Counted from the stretch's first letter, positions 1 through 8,562 are shown. The stretch is DNA of 20,178 nt from UBA8752 sp049610565 (GCA_049610565.1 JBMYZR010000043.1:1-20178); one strand, 5' to 3'. Notes: generated by a model not told the origin, from the letters alone. Made by a program: numbers and translations.

Positions 1-450
1 TCGTCGTCGCAGATTCCGTCTTCATCGGCGTCGGCCAAGCAGTTGCCGTCACAGTCGAGGCCGGGATCGGCGTAGGTGCAGGACCCGTCGTCGTCGGTGG
101 CGTCGTCGCTGTAGTTGCAGGCCATGTCGTCGGTGCAGCCGGGGATTTCATCGTCGTCGCAGATTCCGTCCCCATCGGCGTCAGCCAGGCAGTTGCCGTC
201 ACAGTCGAGGCCGGCCCCGGCGTAGGTGCAGGATCCGTCGTCGTCGGTGGCTGTCATGTCGTAGTTGCAGGCCATGACGTCAGTACAACCCGGCACTTCA
301 TCGTCGTCGCAGATTCCGTCCCCATCGGCATCAGCAAGACAAACCCCGTCGCAGTCCACTGAGTTGTCGGGGTACCCGACTGGATAGGTGCAGGAGTCGT
401 CATCGTTGTTGGCTTCGGGATCGAAGTTGCAGGCGTTGGCATCCGTGCAG
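1..450. repeat. Tandem 150-bp coding repeats (50-residue modules)
   Basis: The same 20-base block (tcgtcgtcgcagattccgtc) begins at 1, 151 and 301, an exact 150-base spacing equal to 50 codons. The first two units agree at roughly 80-85 percent by eye; the third is more divergent and its protein module has four extra residues. The repeats are in frame inside the minus-strand secreted protein and probably continue past the left edge. Confidence 0.85.
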
Positions 451-1145
451 CCGTCGATCAGGGCAGGACAGCCGAGGCAGAAGGTGTCCCGGAATTCATT
501 GCTGCCATCGCCGTTGATGAAGAACTGGATGTAGAGTTGACCGTCAAGTTCTCCTGTGGTGGTGAACTGGCCGATGAGGACCTTGAGGTCGTCTCCGGCC
601 ACGCCATTGGCATCGCCATTCAGGGCATACCAAGCACCGCCGATCACATCGTCGATGGCGAGGTTGCCTCCGGGCAGGCCACCACCCGGATCGAAGTTGG
701 TGAACCAAGGGTTGGCCGTGGATTGGACCGTGCTGACGTTGGCCTCGCCGGCCAGCGCGTTGGGGGAGCCTTCCAAACCAATCGTCACCCAGCTGTCATA
801 CGCCAAATCGGGATAGACCGGAAACAGCAAGCTTTGGATGCCATTCGGCACACCCGCACCCAACGGGGAGTGATAGAAGGGAGCCGTGGAGTTGATGTAG
901 GTAGGGTTGACGGCATCACCGGAGACGGAGGACACGAAGTCGTCGTCGTTCACCGTGGTGGCGTAGATCCGGGTGGTGCTGTACCCGGTGAGGTCCGTGG
1001 CCCCGAGTGCGCCGACCAGCAGACCGATGTCCTCGGTGACGGTTTCGACCTCAATGCCGTATTGCTGGGCGTGAAGGGAGGGGGAGAAAGGGAAGCAGAG
1101 CAACAGGGCCAAAGTGGCTGTCGACAGGCGAAATCGATTGGGCAT
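1..1145 (-). CDS. Secreted Cys/Asp-rich repeat protein, N-terminal part (truncated by window edge)
   Basis: The reading frame is open from an ATG at 1145 to the left edge, giving 381 visible residues with no stop. Residues 1-26 look like a signal peptide (basic start, leucine-rich core, cleavage near HA-Q). Residues 29-231 form a Gly/Asp/Thr-rich domain I cannot name. From residue 232 come repeated modules of the form GCTDxxACNYxxxATxDDGSCTY, a linker with DCDGNC, then LADADGDGICDDDE. The last part resembles thrombospondin type 3 calcium-binding repeats. The first module is 54 residues and the next ones 50. In Bacteroidota such modules occur in large secreted or surface proteins, often delivered by type IX secretion; the C-terminus that would show a sorting domain is outside the window. 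It is divergent from adk. The function is unknown; calcium binding is inferred from the Asp-rich loops. Confidence 0.85.
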   Translation of the reverse strand, partial: MPNRFRLSTATLALLLCFPFSPSLHAQQYGIEVETVTEDIGLLVGALGATDLTGYSTTRIYATTVNDDDFVSSVSGDAVNPTYINSTAPFYHSPLGAGVPNGIQSLLFPVYPDLAYDSWVTIGLEGSPNALAGEANVSTVQSTANPWFTNFDPGGGLPGGNLAIDDVIGGAWYALNGDANGVAGDDLKVLIGQFTTTGELDGQLYIQFFINGDGSNEFRDTFCLGCPALIDGCTDANACNFDPEANNDDDSCTYPVGYPDNSVDCDGVCLADADGDGICDDDEVPGCTDVMACNYDMTATDDDGSCTYAGAGLDCDGNCLADADGDGICDDDEIPGCTDDMACNYSDDATDDDGSCTYADPGLDCDGNCLADADEDGICDD

Positions 1146-1291
1146 GGAAATAAGTTGAGACCTGTAAATTCTGTCAAATCCCCCGATTCCGGAACGACGT
1201 TTACGAATTTCTCATGACCCTCGATGAACGGGTTTTGAACAGGGCGGGCGCAGGGGCGTTGTCCCCCAGTAACCGCTCTGACTCCGCACGT

Positions 1292-1299
1292 TATCTTCG
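1292..1299 (+). promoter_or_regulatory. Possible Bacteroidota -7 box for adk
   Basis: TATCTTCG matches the Bacteroidota -7 consensus TAnnTTTG at all but one fixed position. It ends six bases before the adk ATG, so transcription would start at or next to the start codon. No convincing -33 TTTG is seen at the usual distance. The call rests on similarity to the boxes before other genes in this window. Confidence 0.35.
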
Positions 1300-1305
1300 C
1301 CGCCC

Positions 1306-1881
1306 ATGCGCAACATCGTCCTCTTCGGCCCTCCGGGGGCAGGCAAAGGCACCCAGAGTGCCCTGCTCGTCGACCATTTCGGCTTCGTCCATTTGTCCAC
1401 CGGGGACATTTTCCGCGCCAACATCAAGGGGCAGACGGAATTGGGCACACTGGCCAAGTCCTACATGGACCAGGGCAAATTGGTGCCGGACGACGTGACG
1501 ATTCGGATGCTGGAGGAATCGGCCAATGGCCACCCGGACGCGTCGGGCTTCATCTTTGATGGATTCCCGCGGACCACGGCGCAGGCCGAGGCGCTGGACC
1601 AGTTCCTCGAAGGCAAGGGGCAGTCCATCTCCGGCATGCTTGCTCTGGAGGTGGAGGAGGATGAACTCCGGGATCGCCTCGCCAAGCGGGCGGAGACGAG
1701 CGGGCGGGCAGACGATGCCGATCCCGCCGTGATCCAGAAGCGCATTGACGTCTACAACGCGGAGACGGCCCCCGTGGCCGAACACTACCGCGGTCAGGAC
1801 AAGTACCACGGCATTGCGGGCATGGGGTCCATCGAGGACATCTTCGCCCGACTGCGGGACGCCATCGACGGCTTGGCCTGA
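1306..1881 (+). CDS. adk: Adenylate kinase
   Basis: The 191-residue protein interconverts ATP + AMP and 2 ADP in the cytoplasm, keeping adenylate pools balanced. The P-loop GPPGAGKGTQ lies at residues 8-17. The NMP-binding signature LSTGDIFR follows, then FDGFPRT with the conserved arginine, and a short LID region around RAETSGRADD. The absence of a zinc-finger LID fits the short Bacteroidota form of about 190 residues. The ATG at 1306 starts directly at the MRNIVLFGPPG beta strand, as in relatives. obgE follows 27 bases later on the same strand, a pairing common in Bacteroidota, so the two are probably co-transcribed. A -7-like box touches the start region. No unusual residues were seen. Confidence 0.97.
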   Translation: MRNIVLFGPPGAGKGTQSALLVDHFGFVHLSTGDIFRANIKGQTELGTLAKSYMDQGKLVPDDVTIRMLEESANGHPDASGFIFDGFPRTTAQAEALDQFLEGKGQSISGMLALEVEEDELRDRLAKRAETSGRADDADPAVIQKRIDVYNAETAPVAEHYRGQDKYHGIAGMGSIEDIFARLRDAIDGLA

Positions 1882-1908
1882 TTTCCGGGACGGACGGTTC
1901 CCATCGCC

Positions 1909-2907
1909 ATGGCCAACCAGAACTTCGTTGACTACGTGAAGCTCTGCTGCCGCTCCGGAAAGGGCGGGGCAGGCAGTACGCACATGCACCGCGACCGCAC
2001 CACGGCCAAGGGCGGGCCAGATGGAGGAGACGGCGGCCGAGGCGGCCATGTGATCCTCCGTGGCAATGCCCAGCATTGGACCCTGCTCCACCTCAAATAC
2101 CGGAAGCACGTGCTCGCCGGCCATGGAGACCCCGGCAGCGGCAACCGGAAGCACGGGGCGGACGGCCGCGATGAGGTGTTGGATGTGCCCATCGGGACGG
2201 TCGTCCGGGATGCCGAGACCCAAGAGGTGGTCGGCGAGATCACGCAGGATGGGCAGGAGTGGGTCATGGTGCCGGGGGGACGCGGTGGCCGCGGCAACGA
2301 CCACTTCAAGTCGCCCACGAACCAGACGCCGCGGTATGCGCAGCCCGGAGAAGACGGCCAGGAGCTGTGGCGCATCCTCGAGCTCAAGTTGCTCGCCGAT
2401 GTGGGCCTCGTTGGGTTTCCCAATGCCGGCAAATCGACCCTCCTGAGCGTGGTGTCGGCGGCCAAGCCTGAAATCGCCGACTATCCGTTCACGACCCTTC
2501 GCCCCAACTTGGGCATGGTGGCCTACCGCAACAACCGCAGCTTCGTGATGGCGGACATTCCCGGGATCATCGAGGGCGCGCACGAAGGGAAGGGGCTCGG
2601 TTTGCGTTTCCTCCGCCACATCGAGCGCAATTCGGTGCTCCTCTTCATGGTGCCGGCGGATGCGGACGACATCCCGGAAGCCTACCGGATTCTGTTGGGG
2701 GAGCTGGAGCAATACAACCCCGAGCTGCTCGGAAAGGACCGCGTCCTCGCCATTTCCAAATGCGACCTGCTCGATGCCGAGTTGCGCGAAGAAGTGAGCG
2801 CCACCATGGGGGACCTTCAGCACCACTACTTCAGCGCGGTCACGGGCGAGGGGGTGGATGGGCTGAAAGACCGGCTTTGGAAGGCCATCCAGACGGGTGG
2901 TGAGTGA
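1909..2907 (+). CDS. obgE: GTPase Obg (ribosome assembly)
   Basis: The 332-residue protein is the conserved Obg/CgtA GTPase, which binds the large ribosomal subunit and links its maturation to GTP/ppGpp status. The glycine-rich Obg fold covers about residues 1-158 (GGPDGGDGGRGGHV, VPGGRGGRGN). The GTPase domain follows with G1 GFPNAGKST, switch region YPFTTLRPNLG, G3 DIPG, a G4-like SKCD in place of NKxD, and G5 SAVTGEG. SKxD is what I recall for Obg of this phylum, so it is not treated as a defect. There is no C-terminal OCT extension, as is usual for Bacteroidota Obg. The gene lies 27 bases after adk, and its TGA overlaps a possible GTG start of the next gene by four bases, suggesting one transcript. 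Confidence 0.97.
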   Translation: MANQNFVDYVKLCCRSGKGGAGSTHMHRDRTTAKGGPDGGDGGRGGHVILRGNAQHWTLLHLKYRKHVLAGHGDPGSGNRKHGADGRDEVLDVPIGTVVRDAETQEVVGEITQDGQEWVMVPGGRGGRGNDHFKSPTNQTPRYAQPGEDGQELWRILELKLLADVGLVGFPNAGKSTLLSVVSAAKPEIADYPFTTLRPNLGMVAYRNNRSFVMADIPGIIEGAHEGKGLGLRFLRHIERNSVLLFMVPADADDIPEAYRILLGELEQYNPELLGKDRVLAISKCDLLDAELREEVSATMGDLQHHYFSAVTGEGVDGLKDRLWKAIQTGGE

Positions 2908-2922
2908 GTCCGTCGTCGTCGG

Positions 2923-2930
2923 TACCTTCG
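2923..2930 (+). promoter_or_regulatory. Possible internal -7 box before the E1 gene
   Basis: TACCTTCG resembles TAnnTTTG and lies 18 bases before the preferred ATG at 2949, just after the obgE stop. If it is active, the GTG at 2904 could not be used from this promoter, which supports the ATG start. No clear -33 element was found. Confidence 0.22.
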
Positions 2931-2948
2931 CGCGGCACCATCAACCTC

Positions 2949-5402
2949 ATGGGACAACGACTCGCGCTTGAAACCGGTGATGACCTTCGCAAGGTCGCCC
3001 TCCACGATTACCAACTCGCCTGCATCAGCCGGGAAGCCTCGCTTCTCGGGCGAAAGGAAGTCCTGACGGGCAAGGCCAAATTCGGCATCTTCGGAGACGG
3101 CAAGGAGGTCGCGCAGCTCGCGCTCGCCCGGCAGTTCAAGCCCGGCGATTTCCGGAGTGGCTACTACCGGGACCAGACCTTGATGATGGCCGCCGGCCTT
3201 CTGTCGGTCCAGGAATACTTCGCCCAACTCTACGCGGACACCGACGCCACGCGGGAGCCCATGACAGCAGGCCGGCAGATGAACGGCCACTTCGGGTCGG
3301 CCACCGTCGGTCCGGACGGAGAATTCCTCAACCTGACCAAGCAGCCGAACAGTTCCATTGATCTGTCGCCCACGGCCAGCCAGATGCCCCGCCTTCTGGG
3401 ATTGGCGCACGCCAGCAAGCACTACCGCGCGCTCGGCAAGTGGATGAAGAAGGAGGGCTTCAAGACCAAGGCGTTCTCCCACGGCGGGGACGAAGTGGCC
3501 TTCGGCACCATCGGCGATGCGTCCACCAGCGAGGGCATGTTCTGGGAAACCATGAACGCCGCCGCGGTGCTGGAGGTCCCGCTCTGCATGAGCGTGTGGG
3601 ACGATGGCTATGGCATCTCCGTACCCAAGAAATACCAGACCGCCCGCGAAAGCATTTCCCAGGCGTTGGCCGGCATGGCTTATGGTTCTGAACCGGGTGG
3701 ATTGGGCGATGGCGGCGTGGCCCTTGCGGAAGGGGAGGCCGAGCTTCCCGGAGGGGGCATCGTGATCTTCAAGGTGCGGGCATGGGATTACCCGGCCCTC
3801 CTGTTGACGTATGAGCGCGCCGTGCGGGTGTGCCGCGAGCGGCATGTGCCCGTGTTGGTTCACGTGGAGGAATGCACCCAGCCCCAAGGACACAGCACGA
3901 GCGGTTCGCACGAGCGGTACAAGACGCCGGAGCGCCTGGCTTGGGCGGAGGAGTTTGACTGCATCCGCCAACTTGGGCGCTTCCTCGTGATGGAGGGGGC
4001 GGCGACCGAGGCGGAGTTGGAGGCCATCCGGGCCGAAGCCAAGAAGGCCGTGCGTCTGGAACAGAAGGCCGCTTGGCAGGCCGTGCGGACGGCGTTGGAC
4101 GGAGAGCGGGACACGGCGGTGGAGTTGCTCCGGTCCGTGGCCGGCTGCGAGGCCGCGGCGGATGCGTTGGCCAAGGCCATGGATCCGATTCGGCGGGACG
4201 TTCACTCTGCGGTCAGGCAGGCTTTGCATGCGACGGCGGGTTCGCCCTCGGACTCCAGGACGGCCTTGAAGCGGTGGCTGGAGGTGCAGCAGGCGCGGTG
4301 CGCCGAGCTGTTCGGTGGCGGGCTGCACGCTGGCGGTGGACAGGATGCCCTCGCGGTTGAGCCGGTTCCGGCCCAGCTCGACGGCGGGGAACAGGTCGAT
4401 GGCCGCATTGTGCTGCGCGAGAACTTCAAGGCCCTCTTTGAGCGCCATCCGGAGCTGCTCACGTTTGGAGAAGACACAGGAAAAATCGGCGGGGTCAACC
4501 AGGCCATGGAGGGCATGCAGGAGGCCTTTGGTGAGGACCGTGTGTCCGACACCGGCATCCGGGAGTGCACCATCATCGGCCAGGGCATCGGTCTCGCCAT
4601 GCGGGGGCTGCGGCCCATTGCGGAGATCCAGTATCTCGACTACCTCTATTACGCCCTGCAGATCATGCGGGACGACCTGGCCACGATCCACTACCGCAGT
4701 GCTGGCACCCAACGGGCCCCGTTGATCGTCCGCACCCGGGGGCACCGCCTCGAGGGCATTTGGCACGCGGGAAGTCCCATGGGGGCGATCATCCACAGCA
4801 TCCGGGGCATGCACGTCTGTGTGCCGCGCAACATGACCGAGGCGGCGGGGATGTACAATACGCTCATGGCGGCCGGAGAACCCGCCCTCGTGGTGGAATG
4901 CCTGAACGGATACCGGTCCAAGGAAACGCTGCCGACCAACCTCGGCGAATTCCGGGTGCCGCTCGGTGTGCCCGAGGTCCTGCGGGAAGGCGACGACCTG
5001 ACCATCGTGTCGTACGGCAGTACGCTGAACCTGTGCGCTGTGGCGGCAGAACGGTTGGCCGACCTCGGAGTGGAGGTCGAGCTGGTGGACGTGCGGACCC
5101 TGCTTCCGTTTGACCGGACCGGCGCCATTGCGGCCAGTGTGGCCAAGACCCACCGGGTGCTCTTCGTCGACGAGGATGTGCCGGGGGGTGCCTCCGCGTA
5201 CATGCTGGAGCGCACGCTGTCCAACAGCGACCTCTGGGTCCACTTGGATGCCGCGCCCCAGACCCTGTCGGCGGCGCCGCATTTGCCGGCCTACGGCACG
5301 GATGGGGACTATTTCTCCAAGCCTTCCGTGGAGGACATCGTGGAGCGTGCCCACGCCATGGTGGCGGAGGACGATCCGGCCCATTACCCCGACCTGGTCT
5401 GA
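2949..5402 (+). CDS. Fused alpha/beta 2-oxoacid dehydrogenase E1 component
   Basis: The 817-residue protein is a thiamine-diphosphate E1 that decarboxylates a 2-oxoacid (probably branched-chain 2-oxoisovalerate or pyruvate) and passes the acyl group to a lipoylated E2. E2 and E3 are not in this window. Residues about 1-400 are the alpha part: GYYRDQT, AGRQMNGHFGS, and a thiamine-binding stretch starting GDASTSEG at 189 and ending WDDGYGISVP at 217-226. A variable linker of roughly 80 residues follows. From about 485 comes the beta part: FGEDTGKIGGVNQAMEG, GHRLEGIWHAGSPMGA and DVRTLLPFD. The fused form is common in Bacteroidota. A GTG at 2904, overlapping the obgE stop, would add 15 residues; I prefer the ATG because the added stretch is Ser/Pro-rich and unlike the family. 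The substrate is not decidable by eye. Confidence 0.9.
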   Translation: MGQRLALETGDDLRKVALHDYQLACISREASLLGRKEVLTGKAKFGIFGDGKEVAQLALARQFKPGDFRSGYYRDQTLMMAAGLLSVQEYFAQLYADTDATREPMTAGRQMNGHFGSATVGPDGEFLNLTKQPNSSIDLSPTASQMPRLLGLAHASKHYRALGKWMKKEGFKTKAFSHGGDEVAFGTIGDASTSEGMFWETMNAAAVLEVPLCMSVWDDGYGISVPKKYQTARESISQALAGMAYGSEPGGLGDGGVALAEGEAELPGGGIVIFKVRAWDYPALLLTYERAVRVCRERHVPVLVHVEECTQPQGHSTSGSHERYKTPERLAWAEEFDCIRQLGRFLVMEGAATEAELEAIRAEAKKAVRLEQKAAWQAVRTALDGERDTAVELLRSVAGCEAAADALAKAMDPIRRDVHSAVRQALHATAGSPSDSRTALKRWLEVQQARCAELFGGGLHAGGGQDALAVEPVPAQLDGGEQVDGRIVLRENFKALFERHPELLTFGEDTGKIGGVNQAMEGMQEAFGEDRVSDTGIRECTIIGQGIGLAMRGLRPIAEIQYLDYLYYALQIMRDDLATIHYRSAGTQRAPLIVRTRGHRLEGIWHAGSPMGAIIHSIRGMHVCVPRNMTEAAGMYNTLMAAGEPALVVECLNGYRSKETLPTNLGEFRVPLGVPEVLREGDDLTIVSYGSTLNLCAVAAERLADLGVEVELVDVRTLLPFDRTGAIAASVAKTHRVLFVDEDVPGGASAYMLERTLSNSDLWVHLDAAPQTLSAAPHLPAYGTDGDYFSKPSVEDIVERAHAMVAEDDPAHYPDLV

Positions 5403-5404
5403 CC

Positions 5405-5626
5405 GTGGAGGTCATCGAATTCCACCTCCGCACGGACATCATCGACTTGCTGCAGTTGCTCAAGGCGACGGGGCTCTGTGCCACGGGTGGCGAAGCGAAA
5501 TGGGCGGTGGAGGAAGAGCGGGTCCGGGTCAACGGCGAAGTGGAACTTCGAAAGCGCAGGAAACTCCGGGTGGGGGACGTCGTGGAGTTGGATGGTCAAT
5601 TTCGCGTGGACATCCTGGCGCCCTGA
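5405..5626 (+). CDS. Small S4-domain RNA-binding protein
   Basis: This 73-residue protein is almost entirely one S4 RNA-binding domain. The helix LLQLLKATGLCATGGEAKWAV is followed by the loop EERVRVNGEVELRKRRKLRVGD and a final strand VVELDGQFRV. It resembles the YbcJ/YaaA-like stand-alone S4 proteins, which are thought to bind structured RNA or ribosomal particles; the actual target is unknown. The start codon is GTG, two bases after the E1 stop. No ATG is available in frame before the domain, so the GTG start is well supported and translation is probably coupled to the upstream gene. It ends the adk-obgE-E1 run, with a small hairpin immediately after its stop. Confidence 0.85.
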   Translation: MEVIEFHLRTDIIDLLQLLKATGLCATGGEAKWAVEEERVRVNGEVELRKRRKLRVGDVVELDGQFRVDILAP

Positions 5627-5644
5627 GCGACGGGTTTTCGTCGC
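5627..5644 (+). terminator. Short hairpin after the S4 gene, possible weak terminator
   Basis: A perfect 6-bp stem GCGACG/CGTCGC with loop GGTTTT begins on the base after the TGA. No T-run follows, so intrinsic termination would be weak. A second small stem (GTGTC/GACAC, 5666-5680) lies before the next gene. Either may separate the housekeeping run from the receptor gene or affect mRNA stability. Confidence 0.3.
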
Positions 5645-5697
5645 ATATTGCCGTGCTCCACAACCGTGTCGTGGGGACACCCAAGATTCGCCAATTC

Positions 5698-8562
5698 ATG
5701 TGCCGATTGACCTTTCGCCTGACGGGCTTCCTGTTGTTGTTCTGTGCCTTCGGCTCTCTCGATGCCCAAACCGTCATCCGGGGACAGGTGGTCGATGGTG
5801 AAACGGGGGATGCCGTGTTTGCAGCAGGCGTCCTCGTTCAGGGCAGCACCACGGGCACCAGCACCGACTTCGATGGCCGGTTCCGGCTCGAAGTGGCCTC
5901 GTTGCCCGTCACGCTCAACGTCAGCTTCATCGGATACGCCACCTTGGCCATCGACGTCCGGGACGCCTCCAAGGAAGTCCGCGCCGTGCTGCAGCCTGAT
6001 GCCGTCCTCATGGAGGAGGCTGAGGTTGTGGGGTCGCGGATCGACGAGCGCCAGAAGCAAGGTCCGCTGACGGTGGAAAGCATGGACGTGCTGGCCATCA
6101 AGGAGGCGCCAAGCGGCAATTTCTACGAAGGCCTCGGCAACTTGAAGGGGGTGGACCTCACGAGCGCCTCACTCGGTTTCAAGATCATCAATACCCGCGG
6201 TTTCAACAGCACATCGCCTGTGCGCTCCCTGCAACTCATTGATGGGGTGGACAACCAGAGCCCGGGATTGAACTTCTCCCTCGGCAACTTCCTCGGCGCG
6301 CCGGAGCTCGACGTCATGAAGGTGGACATCGTGGCCGGTGCAAGCAGTGCGTTCTACGGACCGGGTGCATTCAATGGCGTGGTGTCGATGGAGACCAAGT
6401 CGCCGTTCCGCTTTCCGGGCGTGAGCGTCAGCGCCAAGGCCGGTGAGCGCAACCTGACCGAGATGGGCTTCCGGTACGCCGACTACATCACCGACAAGGA
6501 GGACAACCCGGTGCTGGGCTTCAAGGTCAACGCCTTCCGCTTCAGTGCAGACGACTGGGTGGCCGACAACTACAACCCGGTGGACGGGGCCAACGACGGA
6601 GCGGACAACCCCGGGGGATTCGATGCGGTCAACATTTATGGGGACGAGTACCGGACCGTCTTCGATTACAGCGGGGACAACAGTTCCAATGCGCGCGGCC
6701 TGGGCAGCTTCTACCGGACGGGATACCGGGAGATTGACCTGGTCGACTACGGCACGGAGAACCTGAAGGTGAGCACTGCGCTCCACCTGCGCCTTCAGCC
6801 GGAGAAGACCTATGAATCCGCTGAGTTGGTCTACGGCTTCAACAGCGGATTCGGCACCACGGTCTACCAGGGAGACAACCGGTTCTCGCTGCGCGACATC
6901 GAATTCTACCAGCACAAGATTCAGCTGTCCAAGCCGGGCAAGTGGTTCGTTCGGGCCTACCGGACCAGCGAGGACGCCGGCAACAGCTATGACCCGTACG
7001 CCACGGCATTGCGCCTGCAGGAAGAGAGCCGGAGCGACTACAGCCACTCCAAGGTGTACTATCGGTACTGGGTCGACAGCATCGTGCCGGGCATCAACCA
7101 GAGCTATCCCGAGCTGGAGCAGATCGGGGTGGACCCGAACTACGGTTTCCCGATTTTCGGCTACCCCGAAGGCGCCGTCGATGGCTGGTACGCGGAGTAT
7201 GCGGACTCGCTGGCGTTCTGGCATCAGCAGGTCACGAATTGGGCCAACAACGGAACGGCAGGCCTGCCCGACGTCGCGCAGGACCCGCTCGGCTACCTCG
7301 CTCCGGGAACTCCGGAGTTCGAGGCGGAATTCAACCGTTTGGTGGCGGCCAAGAACAACGAAGAGGAGGGGGGCACCCGGTTCTATGACCGATCGAGCCT
7401 CATCCACGCCCACGCCGAGCGCATGTTCGATGTGGACGGCCTCGAGGAGCTGCGGGTCGGTGCCAATTTCCGGCGGTACACCCCGGACAGTGACGGCACC
7501 ATCTTCAGTGACACTTCAGGTGTGGTGATCACCAACCAGGAAGTCGGATTCTATGCCGGTGCGCGCAAGCGGTTTGCGGAAGACAAGGTCATCACCACTG
7601 CGACGATCCGGGCGGACAAGAACCAGAACTTCGATTGGGTCTTCTCGCCGGCGGCATCCCTGGTATGGAAGCCCCGGGAGCAGGATTATTTCCGGGTCAG
7701 TTTCTCCAGCGCGTTGCGCAACCCCACGTTGGCGGACCAGTACCTCTTCCTCGATGTTGGACCGGCCACCCTGGTGGGCAACCTCGAAGGGCGGGACAGC
7801 CTCGTGACGCTGTCGAGCTTCATCGACTACCGGGAAAGCATCTCGGCCACCAACGGACTGCCGTTCGGCAACCTCGATACGATGCAGTACTTCAACATCG
7901 CGCCGTTGCGGCCCGAGCAGGTGCGGTCGATCGAGGTGGGCTACCGGACGACCCTGTGGGACCGGCTCTACCTCGATGGAAGCTGGTACTACAGCCAGTA
8001 CAACCACTTCATCGGCTACAACATCGGTCTGGATGTGCTCTTCCAGAACCCCAATTTCCCGGATGCGGTCACCGGTGTGGATGTCTTCCGGTATGCGGCG
8101 AACTCCATCAACACGGTCCGCACCACCGGTGCGTCCATCGGGGCCAACTGGTATGTGGGCGACCACTGGATGGTGTCCGGCAACTACAGCTGGAACCGGT
8201 TGGTGAAGACGGATGAGGACGACCCCATCATTCCGGCCTTCAACACGCCTGAGCACAAGTACAATCTGGGCGTCAGCACCCGTGACCTTCGGTTGCGGGA
8301 AGCGAGCACATGGGGATTCGGCGTGAATTATAAGTGGGTGCAGGGGTTCGTCTTCGAAGGGTCTCCCCAGTTCACCGGATTGGTGCCCACGTTTGACCTG
8401 CTCGACATCCAGGCCAATGCGCGCATCGATGCGCTCAACCTGACGGTCAAGGCGGGTGCTTCGAATGTGCTGGAAAACCTGCACATCGAGACGTATGGCG
8501 GTCCCACTGTGGGGCGATTGGCCTACCTCAGCCTGCTGTTCGAGGTGGACACGCGGAACTGA
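5698..8562 (+). CDS. TonB-dependent outer-membrane receptor with N-terminal carboxypeptidase-like regulatory domain
   Basis: The 954-residue protein should form a 22-strand barrel in the outer membrane and import a large or scarce substrate using TonB energy. Residues 1-23 are a signal peptide (hydrophobic FLLLFCAFGS, cleavage near LDA-Q). Residues about 26-100 are the CarboxypepD_reg-like beta-sandwich (VIRGQVVDGETGDAV, TDFDGRFRLEV, SFIGYAT). The plug domain follows (KIINTRGFN, LQLIDGVDNQ, VDIVAGASSAFYGPGAFNGVV), and the rest is barrel rich in aromatic-bounded strands, ending YLSLLFEVDTRN. The frame stays open further upstream, but the ATG at 5698 places the signal peptide correctly. No SusD-like lipoprotein is adjacent, so it is not a standard glycan SusCD pair. 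The substrate is unknown. An imperfect -7-like box (AAGATTCG, 5683-5690) precedes it. Confidence 0.93.
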   Translation: MCRLTFRLTGFLLLFCAFGSLDAQTVIRGQVVDGETGDAVFAAGVLVQGSTTGTSTDFDGRFRLEVASLPVTLNVSFIGYATLAIDVRDASKEVRAVLQPDAVLMEEAEVVGSRIDERQKQGPLTVESMDVLAIKEAPSGNFYEGLGNLKGVDLTSASLGFKIINTRGFNSTSPVRSLQLIDGVDNQSPGLNFSLGNFLGAPELDVMKVDIVAGASSAFYGPGAFNGVVSMETKSPFRFPGVSVSAKAGERNLTEMGFRYADYITDKEDNPVLGFKVNAFRFSADDWVADNYNPVDGANDGADNPGGFDAVNIYGDEYRTVFDYSGDNSSNARGLGSFYRTGYREIDLVDYGTENLKVSTALHLRLQPEKTYESAELVYGFNSGFGTTVYQGDNRFSLRDIEFYQHKIQLSKPGKWFVRAYRTSEDAGNSYDPYATALRLQEESRSDYSHSKVYYRYWVDSIVPGINQSYPELEQIGVDPNYGFPIFGYPEGAVDGWYAEYADSLAFWHQQVTNWANNGTAGLPDVAQDPLGYLAPGTPEFEAEFNRLVAAKNNEEEGGTRFYDRSSLIHAHAERMFDVDGLEELRVGANFRRYTPDSDGTIFSDTSGVVITNQEVGFYAGARKRFAEDKVITTATIRADKNQNFDWVFSPAASLVWKPREQDYFRVSFSSALRNPTLADQYLFLDVGPATLVGNLEGRDSLVTLSSFIDYRESISATNGLPFGNLDTMQYFNIAPLRPEQVRSIEVGYRTTLWDRLYLDGSWYYSQYNHFIGYNIGLDVLFQNPNFPDAVTGVDVFRYAANSINTVRTTGASIGANWYVGDHWMVSGNYSWNRLVKTDEDDPIIPAFNTPEHKYNLGVSTRDLRLREASTWGFGVNYKWVQGFVFEGSPQFTGLVPTFDLLDIQANARIDALNLTVKAGASNVLENLHIETYGGPTVGRLAYLSLLFEVDTRN

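Noticed and set aside
1..450. CRISPR-like regular repeats
   Set aside because: The 150-base units are in-frame protein modules with no short repeat and unique spacer structure.
537..1217. 226-codon plus-strand frame opposite the left-edge secreted protein
   Set aside because: The minus strand gives a signal peptide, coherent domain and Cys-rich modules; the plus-strand product resembles nothing and is a shadow.
1291..2826. 511-codon minus-strand frame opposite adk and obgE
   Set aside because: It spans two well-known genes and their junction; its composition is typical of an antisense shadow.
2826..5384. 852-codon open frame on the minus strand opposite the E1 gene
   Set aside because: It mirrors the E1 gene through GC-rich codon bias; the product has no recognisable domain and the plus-strand protein is clear.
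5110..5697. N-terminal extension of the TonB receptor into the E1 and S4 genes
   Set aside because: The frame is open by chance; the signal peptide begins at the ATG at 5698.
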